From Meloidogyne chitwoodi (Eukaryota; Nematoda; Chromadorea; Rhabditida; Meloidogynidae): 64,000 nucleotides of DNA. Location of the stretch: assembly GCA_015183035.1 (NCBI GenBank), contig JACZZP010000019.1, forward strand, positions 744,001-808,000, written 5' to 3'. Positions 24,547 through 37,392 of the stretch are shown one piece after another. The position numbers were made by a program, and so were the translations under genes. Every line of letters begins with the position of its first letter. Position 1 is the stretch's first letter. A model generated the notes under the pieces. It had not been told where the DNA came from and searched no databases. It worked only from the letters and a program-made list of their open reading frames with translations.

Positions 24547-25619
24547 TTAATTATTTTCTAATTGTTGCAAAAGAAAATTATTCTCATTTTGTAAAGATTT
24601 TAATTTATCTTCCAACAAATTCATCTTAAAATAATAAATAAAAAAATTTTAATATTTTGTTAAACGGAAGAGTTATAATTAAAAATATTTCACAAATATT
24701 GAGAAAATACATAGTATTTTAAATAAAAATTAAATTAAACAAACTAAAAATATTTAAATATAATTAAAATAACTTAAAAATACCTTTTTTTGCGATTCTT
24801 TAAGTTTTTCATCGTAAAACTTTTTTTGATTTTCAAGTTGACGATTTAATAATATTATAAATTCAAATTGTATTGAATTAATTTTTTCTTTTCCTTTCTG
24901 AAAAATTATAAATTTTTATTGGTAAAGGTGCAGATTATTGGTCCCTAATTTTTTTTGACAAAGTTCTAGTTTTTTGATTCTTTTTACTAATAATAGGTTT
25001 TCGCATACGCTGAGCTCGAATCTGATATCAAATTTATCATTAGACATCATCTAATCTATGATTTTTTATCTATTATTTTTTATTTTTTCCGCAAAGTACG
25101 CGTATAAAAGATGAATAAATGTCTTTTTAATGACTATCTCGATGAACACAATTGGAGGCAACTGAACGGTAAAAAAACATTAATTGCATTTGATAATATT
25201 TTAAATCAAATTAGTGAGTATTATATTGTTAATGCGTAGAAAATTTTTCATATAACTATTTTATTGTACATTCATATTGAATTTTGTAAAAATAAATAAT
25301 AGATAAAAAAATCATAGATTAGATGATGTCTAATGATAAATTTGATATCAGATTCGAGCTCAGCGTATGCGGAAACCTATTATTAGTAAAAAGAATCAAA
25401 AAACTAGAACTTTGTCAAAAAAAATTAGGGACCAATAATCTGCACCTTTACCTTATTATTTATAAAAAAATATACTTCATAACGAAGAAAATTAAAATCA
25501 ACTGATTTTTCTTCTAGAATATAAAAATTTTTTAATTTCAATAAAAATGTAAACTAACCTTTGGAATTTGGAGGGAGCCCAATATCGTCGTCTTCCTCAA
25601 ATATTCCAACACTATTCAT
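24547..25619 (-). CDS. small coiled-coil protein, 96 aa, four exons, BRAP2-like tail
   Basis: Exons 25619-25559, 25513-25476, 24897-24784 and 24624-24547 join without a phase conflict (291 nt with stop). The N-terminus is acidic (MNSVGIFEEDDDIGLPPNSK). The rest is one long coiled coil, including INSIQFEFIILLNRQLENQ and MNLLEDKLKSLQNENN. The pattern S/A-L-Q-x-E-Y/F...LL-x-x-Q-L-E-x-Q resembles the C-terminal coiled coil of BRCA1-associated protein (BRAP2). No RING or zinc finger is nearby, so it would be a tail-only fragment or an unrelated coiled coil. A 532-bp foldback element occupies the intron between exons 2 and 3. Confidence 0.6.
24921..25452. mobile_element. foldback MITE with about 150-bp inverted ends and TTATT duplication
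   Basis: The left arm (ggtaaaggtgcagattattgg...) and right arm (...ccaataatctgcacctttacc) are complementary for about 150 bp. Direct TTATT copies flank both ends (24916-24920, 25453-25457). The centre (25080-25300) is unique. It lies in an intron of the coiled-coil gene. Confidence 0.9.
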
Positions 25620-25677
25620 AACTTAAATAATAATAATTAGTTTTAAATTTTTAATTAATACTAAAAAATTTTGGCTA

Positions 25678-26308
25678 TACTGACTTGTACGGGGTTTTTT
25701 GTTTATGGATCGATTTGAACAAGTAAGGTATCATTCGGAAGAGCTCTGAAAACTGAGTCGAACTAAGGGTGGGGGAAGTCGGTTCGACAATTAGGGACCG
25801 AGTTACAGAGCCCCGAAAATCAAAAAACCATAGGGGGGACCAAGCTCCTCTATGTGATTACCGCGGTTGCTCATAAATTATTTTCATTGAATTAATTAAT
25901 TTGTTGTAATTTGTGCCGTAGAATAACGCATGTATCAAGAGCCAACGAGGATGGGTTCCCAAATGAAGAAGTGATAAAACACTCCCAATTTGTCTGTTTG
26001 GCGTGTTTACAGCAAACTTCGATCCTTCATATCTTTTGTTTAAAATCGTTCAATCAAGACGATTTTGGACTCATTCAATAGGTCTCAAGAGCTTCTTTCG
26101 AATGAGCTATCATACTCATATTTGAATTTTCTTCCCAAAATGAGCTTGGTCCCCCTATTGTTTCGATTTTCGGGGCTCTGTAACTCGGTCCCTAATTGTC
26201 GAACCGACTTCCCCCACCCTTAGTTCGACTCAGTTTTCAGAGCTCTTCCGAATGATACCTTACTTGTTCAAATCGATCCATAAACAAAAAACCCCGTATA
26301 AGTCAGTA
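25678..26308. mobile_element. Tc1/mariner-like MITE with about 160-bp inverted ends
   Basis: The left arm tactgacttgtacggggttt... is mirrored by ...aaaaccccgtataagtcagta at the right end, both flanked by TA. The arms include conserved blocks around a run of five Gs or Cs (gggtgggggaagtcggttcg). The centre contains a segment (gaagtgataaaacactccc) resembling the centre of the 29.3-kb intron element. Confidence 0.9.
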
Positions 26309-27099
26309 TATTTTTAATTATTTCTCTAAAAGAAATTAAACAAAATTTTATAAATAATGTAGAAAAATATTGTTATAATCGCTTTTTAGAAAATAATAAA
26401 AAAAATTAAAAATAATAAAATTAACTATAAAAATTATAAAAATATTGCAAAATAATAAAAAAATATTGTGTGTATAATAAAAATGAAATAATAAAATAGA
26501 AAGGAAAAATCAAGGAATAAAACATCACTATTCAAAAATAGCTATATTTATTAGTAACCAAAATTTTTTTAAAAGAATAAAAACTGTAAATTTTTAGCAA
26601 GTAATAAATAACATAAAAAAATAGTATAAAATTTTGAACATTGAATGTGTTTTAGTTGTTTTTTAATAATATTGGAAAAAATAAAAATTACCTATTAATA
26701 AATAAACTTAAAAATAGTATAACTAACTTTAAAAAAGGAAAATTTGAAAGATTAAAAAAAATATAAAAAAACTAAAGATTAGAAAGATAGTATTTAAATA
26801 AACTTGAATTGCATAAATATATTTTATAATTAAAAAATTTAAAAATCTAATATTTTATAAATTTAAATAATTTAACAAATTAAAATTTAAATATTGTTAT
26901 TAAATTAATTTAAAAATTTTTAAATTTAATTAAATTATACAATGAAGTTGTTTAGTAAGAGATTTGTTTAATTTATAAATAGTTAACATACCCTTACATT
27001 TTATAGAACCAAAAAAAAAAAAAAATTCAAAAGCAAATGTTTAAATTTAATTATAACAAATTAGTATACGGAAGTAATTTTTTTTTTAAATTAAAAATA

Positions 27100-27475
27100 A
27101 TTTAACAACTTGTATGTTATGTGGCGAAAAAGTTGCAAAAAAATATTTGCAACATTGCTACAGTCATGTATTGAATTGTGCTTCTCTAATCGTTATGTGG
27201 ATAAAGAGATGACAACTATTGGAGTAATATTATTTTTAAATTATTTATTAAAATAATCATAATTTAAAAATAATTTTTTAAATTATTTTTTTTGAATTTT
27301 TATGAATTTTTTAAATATTTTTTTTAATTTTTTAAAATATTTTTCAAATTTTACAGGAAATATTGGAGTTAAAAAGAAAGCATTTTGATAATATGTCTTC
27401 ACTTGAGCGAGAAGAAGTAAATGCCTGTAAAAAGAAAAAAGTCAGGTTCAGCAATATTGTTAAAATTTATAAGTA
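27100..27475 (+). pseudogene. possible gene fragment with a Cys/His cluster
   Basis: A plus frame near 27105-27205 reads TCMLCGEKVAKKYLQHCYSH followed by VLNC, a C-x2-C...H-C-x3-H arrangement typical of a small zinc site. It then meets a stop unless the frame changes at an A7 run. A second block after an AG near 27355 reads EILELKRKHFDNMSSLERE. The pair could be two exons of a zinc-finger protein or a decayed copy of one. Family not recognised. Confidence 0.3.
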
Positions 27476-28369
27476 AATTTAAAATAAAATTTAAATATAT
27501 TGAATTTAAAAATATTTTTTAAATAATATTTAACTAAATTTTTTTAAATATCGATTACTTTTTAAAATTACTTATTATGTCTAAAATTCTAAAAATTAAT
27601 AATAACCACGCCATAAAACATGATTAATATATATTTAATAAATTGTAAAAAATTTGCCAGATTTTAAAATTTTAATTAAAAATATTTTAATATTGTACGT
27701 TGCTATTATTTTGTTTTTTTTTAAATTTGGCTAAAAATATTTTTATTTAATACCGAAAGAACTTTAATGATACTACTTGTAAAAAAAATTTTAAAATAAT
27801 TCAATATTAATTTTTCTTAATTTTATATCTTTAGGACTAATTTCTTTTAATTTTTTCACTTACGTTTATGCTTATAGTACCATAAAAATTCTATAATATA
27901 ATACAAAAAAACATGATTTTTTTAATTATTTTAGTAATCCTTTAAAATTATTGAATGCGTAAAAATTGTTAATTAGTTTAAATATTTAATTTTTTATTAT
28001 TTTCTTAAAAATTTTTATTTTTAATTTTTAAATTGTTATATAAATTGATTAAATATTAACCAAATCACTAACATGTTGTGACAATAAAAATTGAAAATAA
28101 ATTTATTAAAAAATTATTTTCTTTTTTTCCAACAGGTTGCGAAAAATAAAAAGATTATCAAATACTTATATTATTATTTTTTAATTTAATTATTTTTCAA
28201 ATTAAAGGAACTAATTCATCTACTTTTATAACAAAATTATTCAAAAATTATCTAAAAAATATAATAAAAAATTTATTCAAACAAATTGTATAATAAACTA
28301 AATATATAAATAAATTTTTAATTTATTGTCTATAATGAGTTTAAAGATTAACCTATACCCTGTAATAAC

Positions 28370-28526
28370 CAGAGATGTTTCGAAACTAAAAAAATATCGA
28401 AACACGAAAATCGAAAATCGAAAAATACAAAAATATCGAAATCGAAAACTTTTTCCAAATATTCGAAATCGAAAAACGAGACGAAACCAAAAAAACCTCG
28501 AAAATCGAAATTTCGAAACATCTCTG
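28370..28526. mobile_element. hAT-type MITE with 8-bp target duplication
   Basis: Ends are CAGAGATGTTTCGAAA and its complement. The flanks carry the exact 8-bp duplication gtaataac (28362-28369 and 28527-28534), as expected for hAT elements. The 157-bp body is built of cgaaa-type short repeats. Confidence 0.88.
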
Positions 28527-28763
28527 GTAATAACCAAATATTAAGTACTTTATCAAATATTATTAATTTAAAATATTTAATATTTTAATAAAATTAACCA
28601 AATATTTTGAGTAAATAAAAGTAGTTATTGTCAAATTTATTTAATATTTATTTTAGCTTTAATGTGCACATAAAGTTATTTTTAAATTATTTATTTAAAA
28701 TTCATTTTAAAAATAAAAAAGTAATACAAAAAAATTATAGAAAAATAATTATAAAAAATATTT

Positions 28764-30540
28764 TTAAGAGAAGCTATTTACTTCTTCACCGCCAATTTCG
28801 TCCGCATTCTCCATTAATAATTCATCAAGAAGTTGAAGAGGACGAGGGAATTGAATTTCAATCCACATTGGACATGAAGCTAAAATTTATTTTTAAATTT
28901 TTTTATAAGAAAATTAATGAATTTTTGTATTTTTATCAGTTTGAATTATTCTAATAATAAGGACGTTTTTTAAAAATGTAAAAAAATGAATTAAAAATTC
29001 AAAAAAAATCAAATATATTTAAAATATTTTAAAATAAAAAAATTAAATAAAACAAACTAATTGTTTGCCGTCTGTATTCCTGACCCCAACCTTTAACAAA
29101 ACTTATTCTGCAAAGGCAATAAATCTGTGAATTTAATTATATTAATTTTAATTCAAAAAATAAAAAAAAAAACCTGTAGCATATAAAGTGCATTATATCC
29201 GAGTAGTCGTGCCTCGGTTAATAAATTGTCAAACATCTTACTGTCAAAAAGGCAAAATGTCTCTAAATTAAATTATAAAAAATATTGTTTTACATGTTCA
29301 TAATGAAATAATGGGATCAACCCTGAATATCTGATAAGCCAATTAGTCAAACTGCCAATTCGGTCAAGTAATAAAATACTCCCATTAGAACAATTTTGCG
29401 CGAAAACCAACTGGCCATGGGCTCTAAAATGGAGAAGTAATAGAACGTCCCCAATAGGTCCAAGTTTGCAGGGACCAACTAGTGTAAGAGATTTGACCGA
29501 ATTGGCATTTGGACCAATTGGCTAATTAGATATTTAGGGTTTCGATATCCAGGGGTGGACCCGAAATAATTATTAAAATTAAAAAAAACTTGATCCATTA
29601 GAAAAGGTGGAAGCTTCATCAGCCTTAAGTCTGTAAACAGTAGCTAATTCATCACCATTTTTACGTGCAAATAGAGGGCATTCTTATTAAAAAAATAAAT
29701 TTTAACTGACTCAAAATTTTTAAAAACATACGAACAAAAACAGCAGAATCGCTAAGGCATTCTAAATAAATATTTTCTTCTCTTTGATTCAATCGAATCC
29801 CTTTTCCGATTGAACGGCCAACTTTTGCTGTTAAAACAAAATTTTAAATTTAAATAAAAAATATATTTACTTACTAACAAAAGGATTTCTATTTATATTA
29901 CCAATAACGCCTTAAATAAAAATTTTAAAATTTTTATTTTTACAAAATCTTCACCTAGACAAAGACGGGTATTTTCTGACGAAGCACAAACTCCTCCATC
30001 AATTAAAAGTCTAAAATTAAAAAATTAAATTCATCACAAACGTTTATACTCACTGAGGATCCTCATTCTGTTCCTGTTTCCATTCTGATTTAAAAACTTC
30101 ACCAACCTAAAATTAAAAAAATAAGAATTTAATTTAGTAGCATACACGTTCATTCATTTCATAGTAGTAAACCAAACACCAAAAATTAGTTAAAGCTAAA
30201 ATATAATTTTATTTTAGCTCCTAATATATTTTCGATTGTTCAAGATTAGAGAAAAATTTATTCTTATTTTTTTAATTATATTTAACCTGCTTTTGGCGGT
30301 CTCATTTGAGAATTAATCAAAACATCTTGAGCATTTGGATGAATTAAAATTGTGTTTAATGAGTTACGAATTCGTAAATCAGTTAAATTTTGGTCATTTG
30401 TAGCTGAACTGCTTGTGCCTTGAATTGGTTCACTAAAAAATTAAATTAAAATATTTAAAATAAAATTTAAATTTAAACCTTTCGATTAATTCATTTTTTA
30501 TGGGATGAGGAAAATTCTGAGGTGTCTGCTTTTGATTCAT
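28764..30540 (-). CDS. SMAD-family protein with MH2 domain only
   Basis: Eleven exons on the minus strand: 30540-30479, 30432-30287, 30195-30146, 30106-30054, 30010-29955, 29910-29875, 29827-29732, about 29682-29589, 29262-29174, 29124-29058, 28879-28764. They encode about 288 residues. After a 70-residue linker the MH2 landmarks appear in order: NFWCLVYYYEMNERVGEVF, TRLCLG.IGNINRNP, GRSIGKGIRLN, YLECLSDSAVFVQ, FDSKMFDNLL, RISFVKGWGQEYRRQ, and WIEIQFPRPLQLLDELL. MH2 domains bind activated receptors and form SMAD trimers in TGF-beta signalling. No MH1 DNA-binding domain is encoded upstream within reach, so this is an MH2-only SMAD, as known for C. elegans DAF-14. The C-terminus ends NSFS, resembling but not equal to the SSxS phospho-motif. 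My reading of the frame has a one-base uncertainty near 29640. Confidence 0.88.
29312..29560. mobile_element. foldback MITE in a SMAD intron
   Basis: The left part (gggatcaaccctgaatatc..aattcggtcaa) and right part (ttgaccgaattggc...ccaggggtggaccc) are imperfect inverted repeats of about 60-70 bp. They fill an intron of the SMAD gene that is about 330 nt long while its other introns are about 40-90 nt. Confidence 0.75.
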
Positions 30541-30697
30541 AATTTTTAAATTATTATAAATTTAGTTATTTATTTTTTTTAATTTTGCTTAAATAAAAAC
30601 ATTGATTAAAAAGATTAGTCTACCTTCTTATTAAAAGAAAATAAAACTGTCCCCTGTCTCACATTTCACTCTTTCTCTATATGTCAATAGAAAGAAA

Positions 30698-30850
30698 TAT
30701 TTTCGTGTCCCGACATTTCGTGCCACGAAATTGCACGACATTTCGTCCCAACATCAAAAAATCGTAGGCTCGGGTAGACGAAATGTAGTTTTTTGCCATT
30801 GAGACGAAATGTCGTGTAATTTTGTTTGACGAACTGTACAGGATCTGGAA
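30698..30850. repeat. small inverted-repeat element upstream of the SMAD gene
   Basis: gcacgacatttcgtcccaac and ttgagacgaaatgtcgtgta are complementary arms around a spacer of about 65 bp, with additional cgtgcc/acgaaa sub-repeats. It lies 150-300 bp upstream of the SMAD start and could be a mini-element. Confidence 0.5.
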
Positions 30851-32183
30851 GAGAAAAACAAAGTTAGACAGTGAAAGAGAAAGAAATATGTTAAAAGAGA
30901 GTTAATAACACTAGGTTAGACTAGTGCTATTTATTGCAAAATTAAACAAATAAATTTTTATTTATTTCTACATATTTAATGATTAATTTATTTCATAAAA
31001 ATTTAAATAATAAATATTTACTAATTCAACTTTATTAAATAATATTTACAAAATAAATACTATGTTAAAAACTATTTAACTATACCTTTAATATAATAAT
31101 TTAACTCTGCACACTATATCAAAATAAATTTTAAAAAATAATATTAATCAATAAAAAATTATAAAATAACAAAAACTATAATAATATAATACTATTTAAA
31201 CTAAATTATTTTAATATTTAACTTTTGTCGGAAATTCCGAATTAATTTTTTACATTAATTATTTAATTCTTTATTATTTTATAAACTTCGTTTTTCACTG
31301 AACAAAGTAATGGAAAAACTGTGAAAACAGGAAAGATTACATAACCAAATTTTAAATTATTTTAAAAATTAAAATTAAATTATCAATTTTTTAAAATAAT
31401 TTAGAATAATTTAGAAATACTTTTCCATTTCTCTATTATTATTAATTTCATTAAAAAAATATAACCTTTTCTGAAATGATTTGAATTAATTAATTATATT
31501 AATTTTATTATTTAAAATAACTATTTTAATAGATTATTTGAAACCAAATAAATAATAAATTTTTAAATAAATAAATTTTATTTCCCTAAATCATCGAAAA
31601 AAACACTTTAATTGTATAATTATAATTTATAAAATTTATTAGAGGTTCATGATGTGTAAATGAGTTATTACATAAAAGTACAAACTTTACATTTTAACGT
31701 ATTAATACAATTAATTTAAAATTTTGTTTAATTTTATTTAAAATTCTAATGTTACATTTATAAATTTTAATTAAAGAAAACTATCAATGAATAATACAAT
31801 TTTGGAGCAATTGGAAATAAATAAAATATATCAACAAAAAATAATTTCTTGTATTAATGTCCAATTTTATTTACATATAAAAATGTCATTAAGGAAAAGT
31901 ATGCAAAATTAGTGTTGCAATAGACATTAAAAATAAATAAATGATATAAACAAATTTTTTTAATCGATTAGATTTGTTATATAACATATAAAAGATATTT
32001 TTTAACATTTTATAACAGCTGTCATTTGGCCCCAATTTCTTTGTATTTAAAGATTGGCCAATCCACACAAAAAAGAAGAGAAGAAGTTTCCCTTTTATCA
32101 TTATTGTTACTTTTAGCTTCAACCAATAAATAAATATATATATTCGTTAAGTTAGCTTTAAAAGAGTACAAAATCCCCAACTC
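30851..32183. other. AT-rich stretch without gene
   Basis: No gene recognised. A minus-strand open frame at 31889-32122 has only biased hydrophobic and lysine-rich composition. Confidence 0.4.
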
Positions 32184-32233
32184 CGGAGCATTGGGTCGGT
32201 CTTCCCTCCGGGGAAGACCGACCCAATGCTCCG
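32184..32233. repeat. perfect 23-bp GC-rich hairpin with 4-nt loop
   Basis: cggagcattgggtcggtcttccc is followed after tccg by its exact complement. Such a perfect, GC-rich stem in roughly 78% AT DNA is improbable by chance. It may be a foldback mini-element or a structured RNA stem. It is rather short for a typical pre-miRNA. Confidence 0.85.
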
Positions 32234-35200
32234 AAGAGACAAGTACAATATAATAAATTAAATTAAATTTCAGTCTTTAATGCAAATCAGAAAAACAAAT
32301 AATTTTTCAAAAAAAATTTCTAATCATCGAAACAGGAGATTCAAGAATTAAAAATAGAAATCTGTTTAAATGGACATCGATCAAATTTTGGGAAACATCG
32401 TGAATTTTCTTTGAAAACAAACCTCCATGAAGGAAGAGAAAGTCGACCCCGATTGAAAAAGTTTTAAATATTCGAGGTGATATGAAATGTTAAATCAAAA
32501 AGAATTAATTATAAAAACAGTTTTAATAATGTTAAAGAAAATTCTAAAAAGAAGTTTTTGTTAAGGATGTTAAGAAAACTTTAATTCCCACTTAATGAAA
32601 TTAAATTATTAAATTAATTATTTGAAATATTTAATACTAACTAAATTAAATATTTTACAGAAGAAAAATTTGCAACAATTTATTTTTGTCTCAGAATAAA
32701 AATTAGTGAACTAAAACAGGAATCGAATTATCTTATCATAATAAAAAAATAAAGTAGGCCTTACAACAATTTAATAATTATTATATAAATTTAAATAATT
32801 TTTAATAAAAATCTAATAATGGAAAAAACATTGAGTCAGCGTTGTAAAAATTTAATAATAATTATATAAATTAATTTAAATAATTTTTACATTATAAAAT
32901 TAATTATAAAATATTTAATTAAATTCATACATATATTAATATTTTTTACTAATTAAAAAAAAAGAAATATTAAAAAATTATATTAAAAATTATAAATAAT
33001 TTTATCTTTTATTAAATTTTAAAATTTTCAAAACTAAACCCATTACAAATTCATAATGAGTGAAACAAAGTTTTATAAAAAATTTAAACATACAATTTAA
33101 ATAAAAATATTCTAATTCTTAATTCAAAGTCTTTTTCTACGTTATAATCAGATTTTAAGAGAAATGGCTTTCTTTAAACAACCCAATTTATTTATTCAAA
33201 TTGAATCGAGCCCATCTTTTGTGCTAAAAAGAGCAAGCTTTATGAATAACATAAAGATGTAATTTTTTATCTAAATTATAATAATTATTGTATATTTATT
33301 AATAAATTTTTAAATTTATTAAAATTAAAAAAATGAACTTTATATTATATTTTTCACTACGCCCTCATCGAAGATTTAATGTTTTAGAGGAGAACTACAT
33401 TTATTAAAAAAATATAATAATGCCGAAATTTTTACTTAATTTAACTCGACATAAATGTATGAATTAATTCTTATAAAAGATTTTTAAAATTTAATTTGTT
33501 AATAAAATAAAATTAATTTATATAAAAACCGAACAGTCCTTACAACATTACTCTTTTTGCAATTTACATGTGTTAAGAAAATAAAATTATTTAATTTTTA
33601 ATTAAATATTATTAAAAAATTAAGGGCAAAATCCAGTCAAAAATAGATACAAATACGTATCTGACGTATTATTTTTTAATTAAATTAACACTTCTTTTAC
33701 TAAAATAAAAATTTTAAGGAAGTGAAAATGAAAATAGATAGTCTTAGACTGTCAGCTGACCAAGCAACCGATCCTGTTTTTAGCGGACATGAACAAACCA
33801 AAACAAAATTTATTCAGCATTGTTCAGGGCAAAGCGGCCCTGAACAAATAAATATTAAGTGTTGGTTCTTTTGTTATATTTTTTTCTTCTGTATACTGTA
33901 CTTTTAACACACTTTTTACTCACACCAGATTAATGTATTTTTAAATTAATTAATTTTAAAATAAAATTTAAGATAAAATAAAAAATAAAATAAAATAATA
34001 ATAATTTTGGAGACCACCCAATTTATTAATAACCAGTTCCCTTTAGAATTTTTACTTAAATTTTTTAAAATAAAAGTATGTATAATGATGCCGAAAAATT
34101 TTTTATTTTAACCCTTCTTAAATCATCCAATTAATTAATATTTTTTATAAAAGATTTTTAAAATTTAATTTAGTAATAAAATAAGATTAATTTATAAAAA
34201 ACAACCAATCCATACAACTCACACTTTAGACAAATTAGTCTATTTAAGATGATTTAAAGAAGAAAAAAATAAAATTTTAAAATTTTACTTGTGCATAAAA
34301 TAAAAAGTGGAAATATTGTCAAATAATAATTTAATTATAATTTTTCTTCCAATAACAAAAAAGAAGAGCGCCGAATAACAAAATTCAGTTGTTTAAATAA
34401 TAATGAAATTAAGTTAATTTTTGTTTAAATTATACTTAATTTACTATTAAATTATACACAAATTATAGTTAAAATTAATTTTATAAAATTAAAATAAAAA
34501 GGAAAAATTAATTAAATAAATTATATTACTGTAGTTAACAATTTATTTTTATTTAAAGAAGCTCAAAATGCTCCATTGAGATTTATGGTTGAGATTAAGA
34601 ACAGATTCGAAAAATTAAGATTAAAAAATTTTGAATAAAAAAATTTTAATTTAATTAAAAAAGGAGAGATTTAAAAAGTAAAAAAATAATAATAAATTAA
34701 ATCGATCTTTTTTTATTAATACATAATATTAATAAAGAAGTAAATATAAAATTGGCGCCTATTAATTTAGAGTATTTAAAAAAAATAAAAAAATAATTAG
34801 AACAAATACAATTATGATCTAATAGAAGAGCTAGGTGAAACTCTACATATGCTAAAGCTCAACATTTGGTTGTGAAATTGTATTAATTTTCTTTTAAAAT
34901 TTTTTTATCTGTTTAATTAATATATTTATTTATGCATTATAACTATACATAAAAATTAAAAATTAATTTATTTATTTAAAATAAACTTAATTTTTATTTT
35001 TTTTTAATTTTATTGTCTTAAACTTAAAAAATTAATTAATTTATTTAAATTGTAAAATAAAAGTAAGTAATGATACTACATTTTTTTCGACCTCGCATAA
35101 ACACTGTATAAAATGTAAAATTTAAAAATTTAAACAACAGGAAATTTTTAAAAATTTTTCTACCTAAATTAGACGTGCAAGCATATACGACGCACCAGCA

Positions 35201-35849
35201 CAAATAATTTTAATTAATTTTATTTTTGTTTTAATTTATAATTAATATTTGTATGTTTGGGCAATGAGGCTTAAAAACATATATAAGGTCATTCTAATTA
35301 ATAAATAATATTAAAAATAATTAAAAATGTAAAGGAAGATACGAAAGTAATTAATGAAATAACTAACATTAAATATTAATTTTATTTAACTAAAGTTAGT
35401 TAAAAATAAATAAATAATATTTTAAAAAATTAAAATAATAAAAATTCGATTTTTAAAAAATCAGATGAAATAAATAAATTAGTAACAAAATAGGAGCCGA
35501 TTGACATAATCATAAATTTAAATTAAATAGACGACATATTACATAATGTGGAAAAAATATTTTAAAAATATTAAAAATTTCAGTATTAATAATTAAAGAT
35601 AAAAATAATATAATTATCAAAAAATAAGCTAATTATATATTTAAAATAAATTTAAATAATTACACAATTTTTATATAAAAAATTTGTTGAATAATTTGTC
35701 CAAGTGTTAAGCAACTTTTATAAAACTATTTATCAGTGATGATGACTATTAAAAATTTATTTAATAATTTGGCGGTGTTAAACTTTTTAGAAAAAACGGT
35801 GTATTTGAACAAAAAATTTTGGACGCAGCAGGAATAAAATCATTAATAA
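32234..35849. other. long AT-rich stretch without gene
   Basis: No gene, RNA or transposon end recognised. A 61-codon frame at 33722-33907 includes a short palindrome ttcagggc...gccctgaa near 33824-33845 and is not convincing as a gene. Confidence 0.4.
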
Positions 35850-36735
35850 TAATCTTCAAATTAATAATTTAATAATAATCTTCAAATTAATAATTTAATA
35901 ATAATCTTCAAATTAATAATTTAATAATAATCTTCAAATTAATAATTTAATAATAATCTTCAAATTAATAATTTAATAATAATCTTCAAATTAATAATTT
36001 AATAATAATCTTCAAATTAATAATTTAATAATAATCTTCAAATTAATAATTTAATAATAATCTTCAAATTAATAATTTAATAATAATCTTCAAATTAATA
36101 ATTTAATAATAATCTTCAAATTAATAATTTAATAATAATCTTCAAATTAATAATTTAATAATAATCTTCAAATTAATAATTTAATAATAATCTTCAAATT
36201 AATAATTTAATAATAATCTTCAAATTAATAATTTAATAATAATCTTCAAATTAATAATTTAATAATAATCTTCAAATTAATAATTTAATAATAATCTTCA
36301 AATTAATAATTTAATAATAATCTTCAAATTAATAATTTAATAATAATCTTCAAATTAATAATTTAATAATAATCTTCAAATTAATAATTTAATAATAATC
36401 TTCAAATTAATAATTTAATAATAATCTTCAAATTAATAATTTAATAATAATCTTCAAATTAATAATTTAATAATAATCTTCAAATTAATAATTTAATAAT
36501 AATCTTCAAATTAATAATTTAATAATAATCTTCAAATTAATAATTTAATAATAATCTTCAAATTAATAATTTAATAATAATCTTCAAATTAATAATTTAA
36601 TAATAATCTTCAAATTAATAATTTAATAATAATCTTCAAATTAATAATTTAATAATAATCTTCAAATTAATAATTTAATAATAATCTTCAAATTAATAAT
36701 TTAATAATAATCTTCAAATTAATAATTTAATAATA
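35850..36735. repeat. 26-bp AT satellite, about 34 copies
   Basis: Perfect head-to-tail copies of aataataatcttcaaattaataattt. Copies are identical by eye across 880 bp, implying recent expansion or active homogenisation. No open reading frame crosses it. Confidence 0.97.
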
Positions 36736-37392
36736 CTTAAATTCAATTATTTAATTAGCAGATATACATTCACGTAGCTGCGTTTGAGTTTGTAAATATA
36801 ATGCATTAATTGCAAAAAGGAAGAAGACATGCTAATATTCTTTGCCTAAACTCACATATTTAACACAAAAAAATATTCAAAAATTTAAATAAATACGAAT
36901 AAATTAAATCGGAAAATAAATATTGATAATAATCAACATTTTAAATTTAAAATTTTTTGCAATAATTTTTTTTATTTAAAATAATTTTTTTTAAACTAAG
37001 AATTGTGTGTTGTCATGGAATTAATTTAATATATTTGTTTTTGTTTTTAATAAAAAATAAACGGATGTTGTCATGGAATTTTTTATTAAAATATTTATAC
37101 AAATTAATTGACTTTCTTAGCGATTTCTTTTGTTTTTCCTTTATAAATATATGAATTTAAATATTAAATAAAAAAATAAAGATTATTCCAAAATTTAAGC
37201 AAAATTCTAAATAAATATATTCTTGCTTTAAATAAACTTTCTGAAGAATTATTTGCAATAAATCAATAAATTATTTTTTAAAAATCCTTATAATTTAATT
37301 TATTAATCTGAAATTAAAATTTTTTAATTAACATCAAGCCAATTATTTTTAGAAAATTTCATTAAAATTCTCAAAATATACAATTTTTAAAA
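36736..37392. other. AT-rich stretch without gene
   Basis: Contains a short direct repeat (tgttgtcatggaatt at about 37009 and 37066). Otherwise nothing recognised. It may hold the promoter of the gene at 37393. Confidence 0.4.

Noticed and set aside
28628..28954. Plus-strand 108-codon frame
   Set aside because: Antisense to the last SMAD exon; the minus strand has the conserved MH2 ending and correct splice phases.
33722..33907. 61-codon plus-strand frame (MKMKIDSLRLSADQ...)
   Set aside because: No family match, no neighbours, hydrophobic junk-like tail; includes a small palindrome, so probably not a gene.
35850..36735. CRISPR-like array
   Set aside because: Units are identical head-to-tail copies with no spacers, in eukaryotic DNA.
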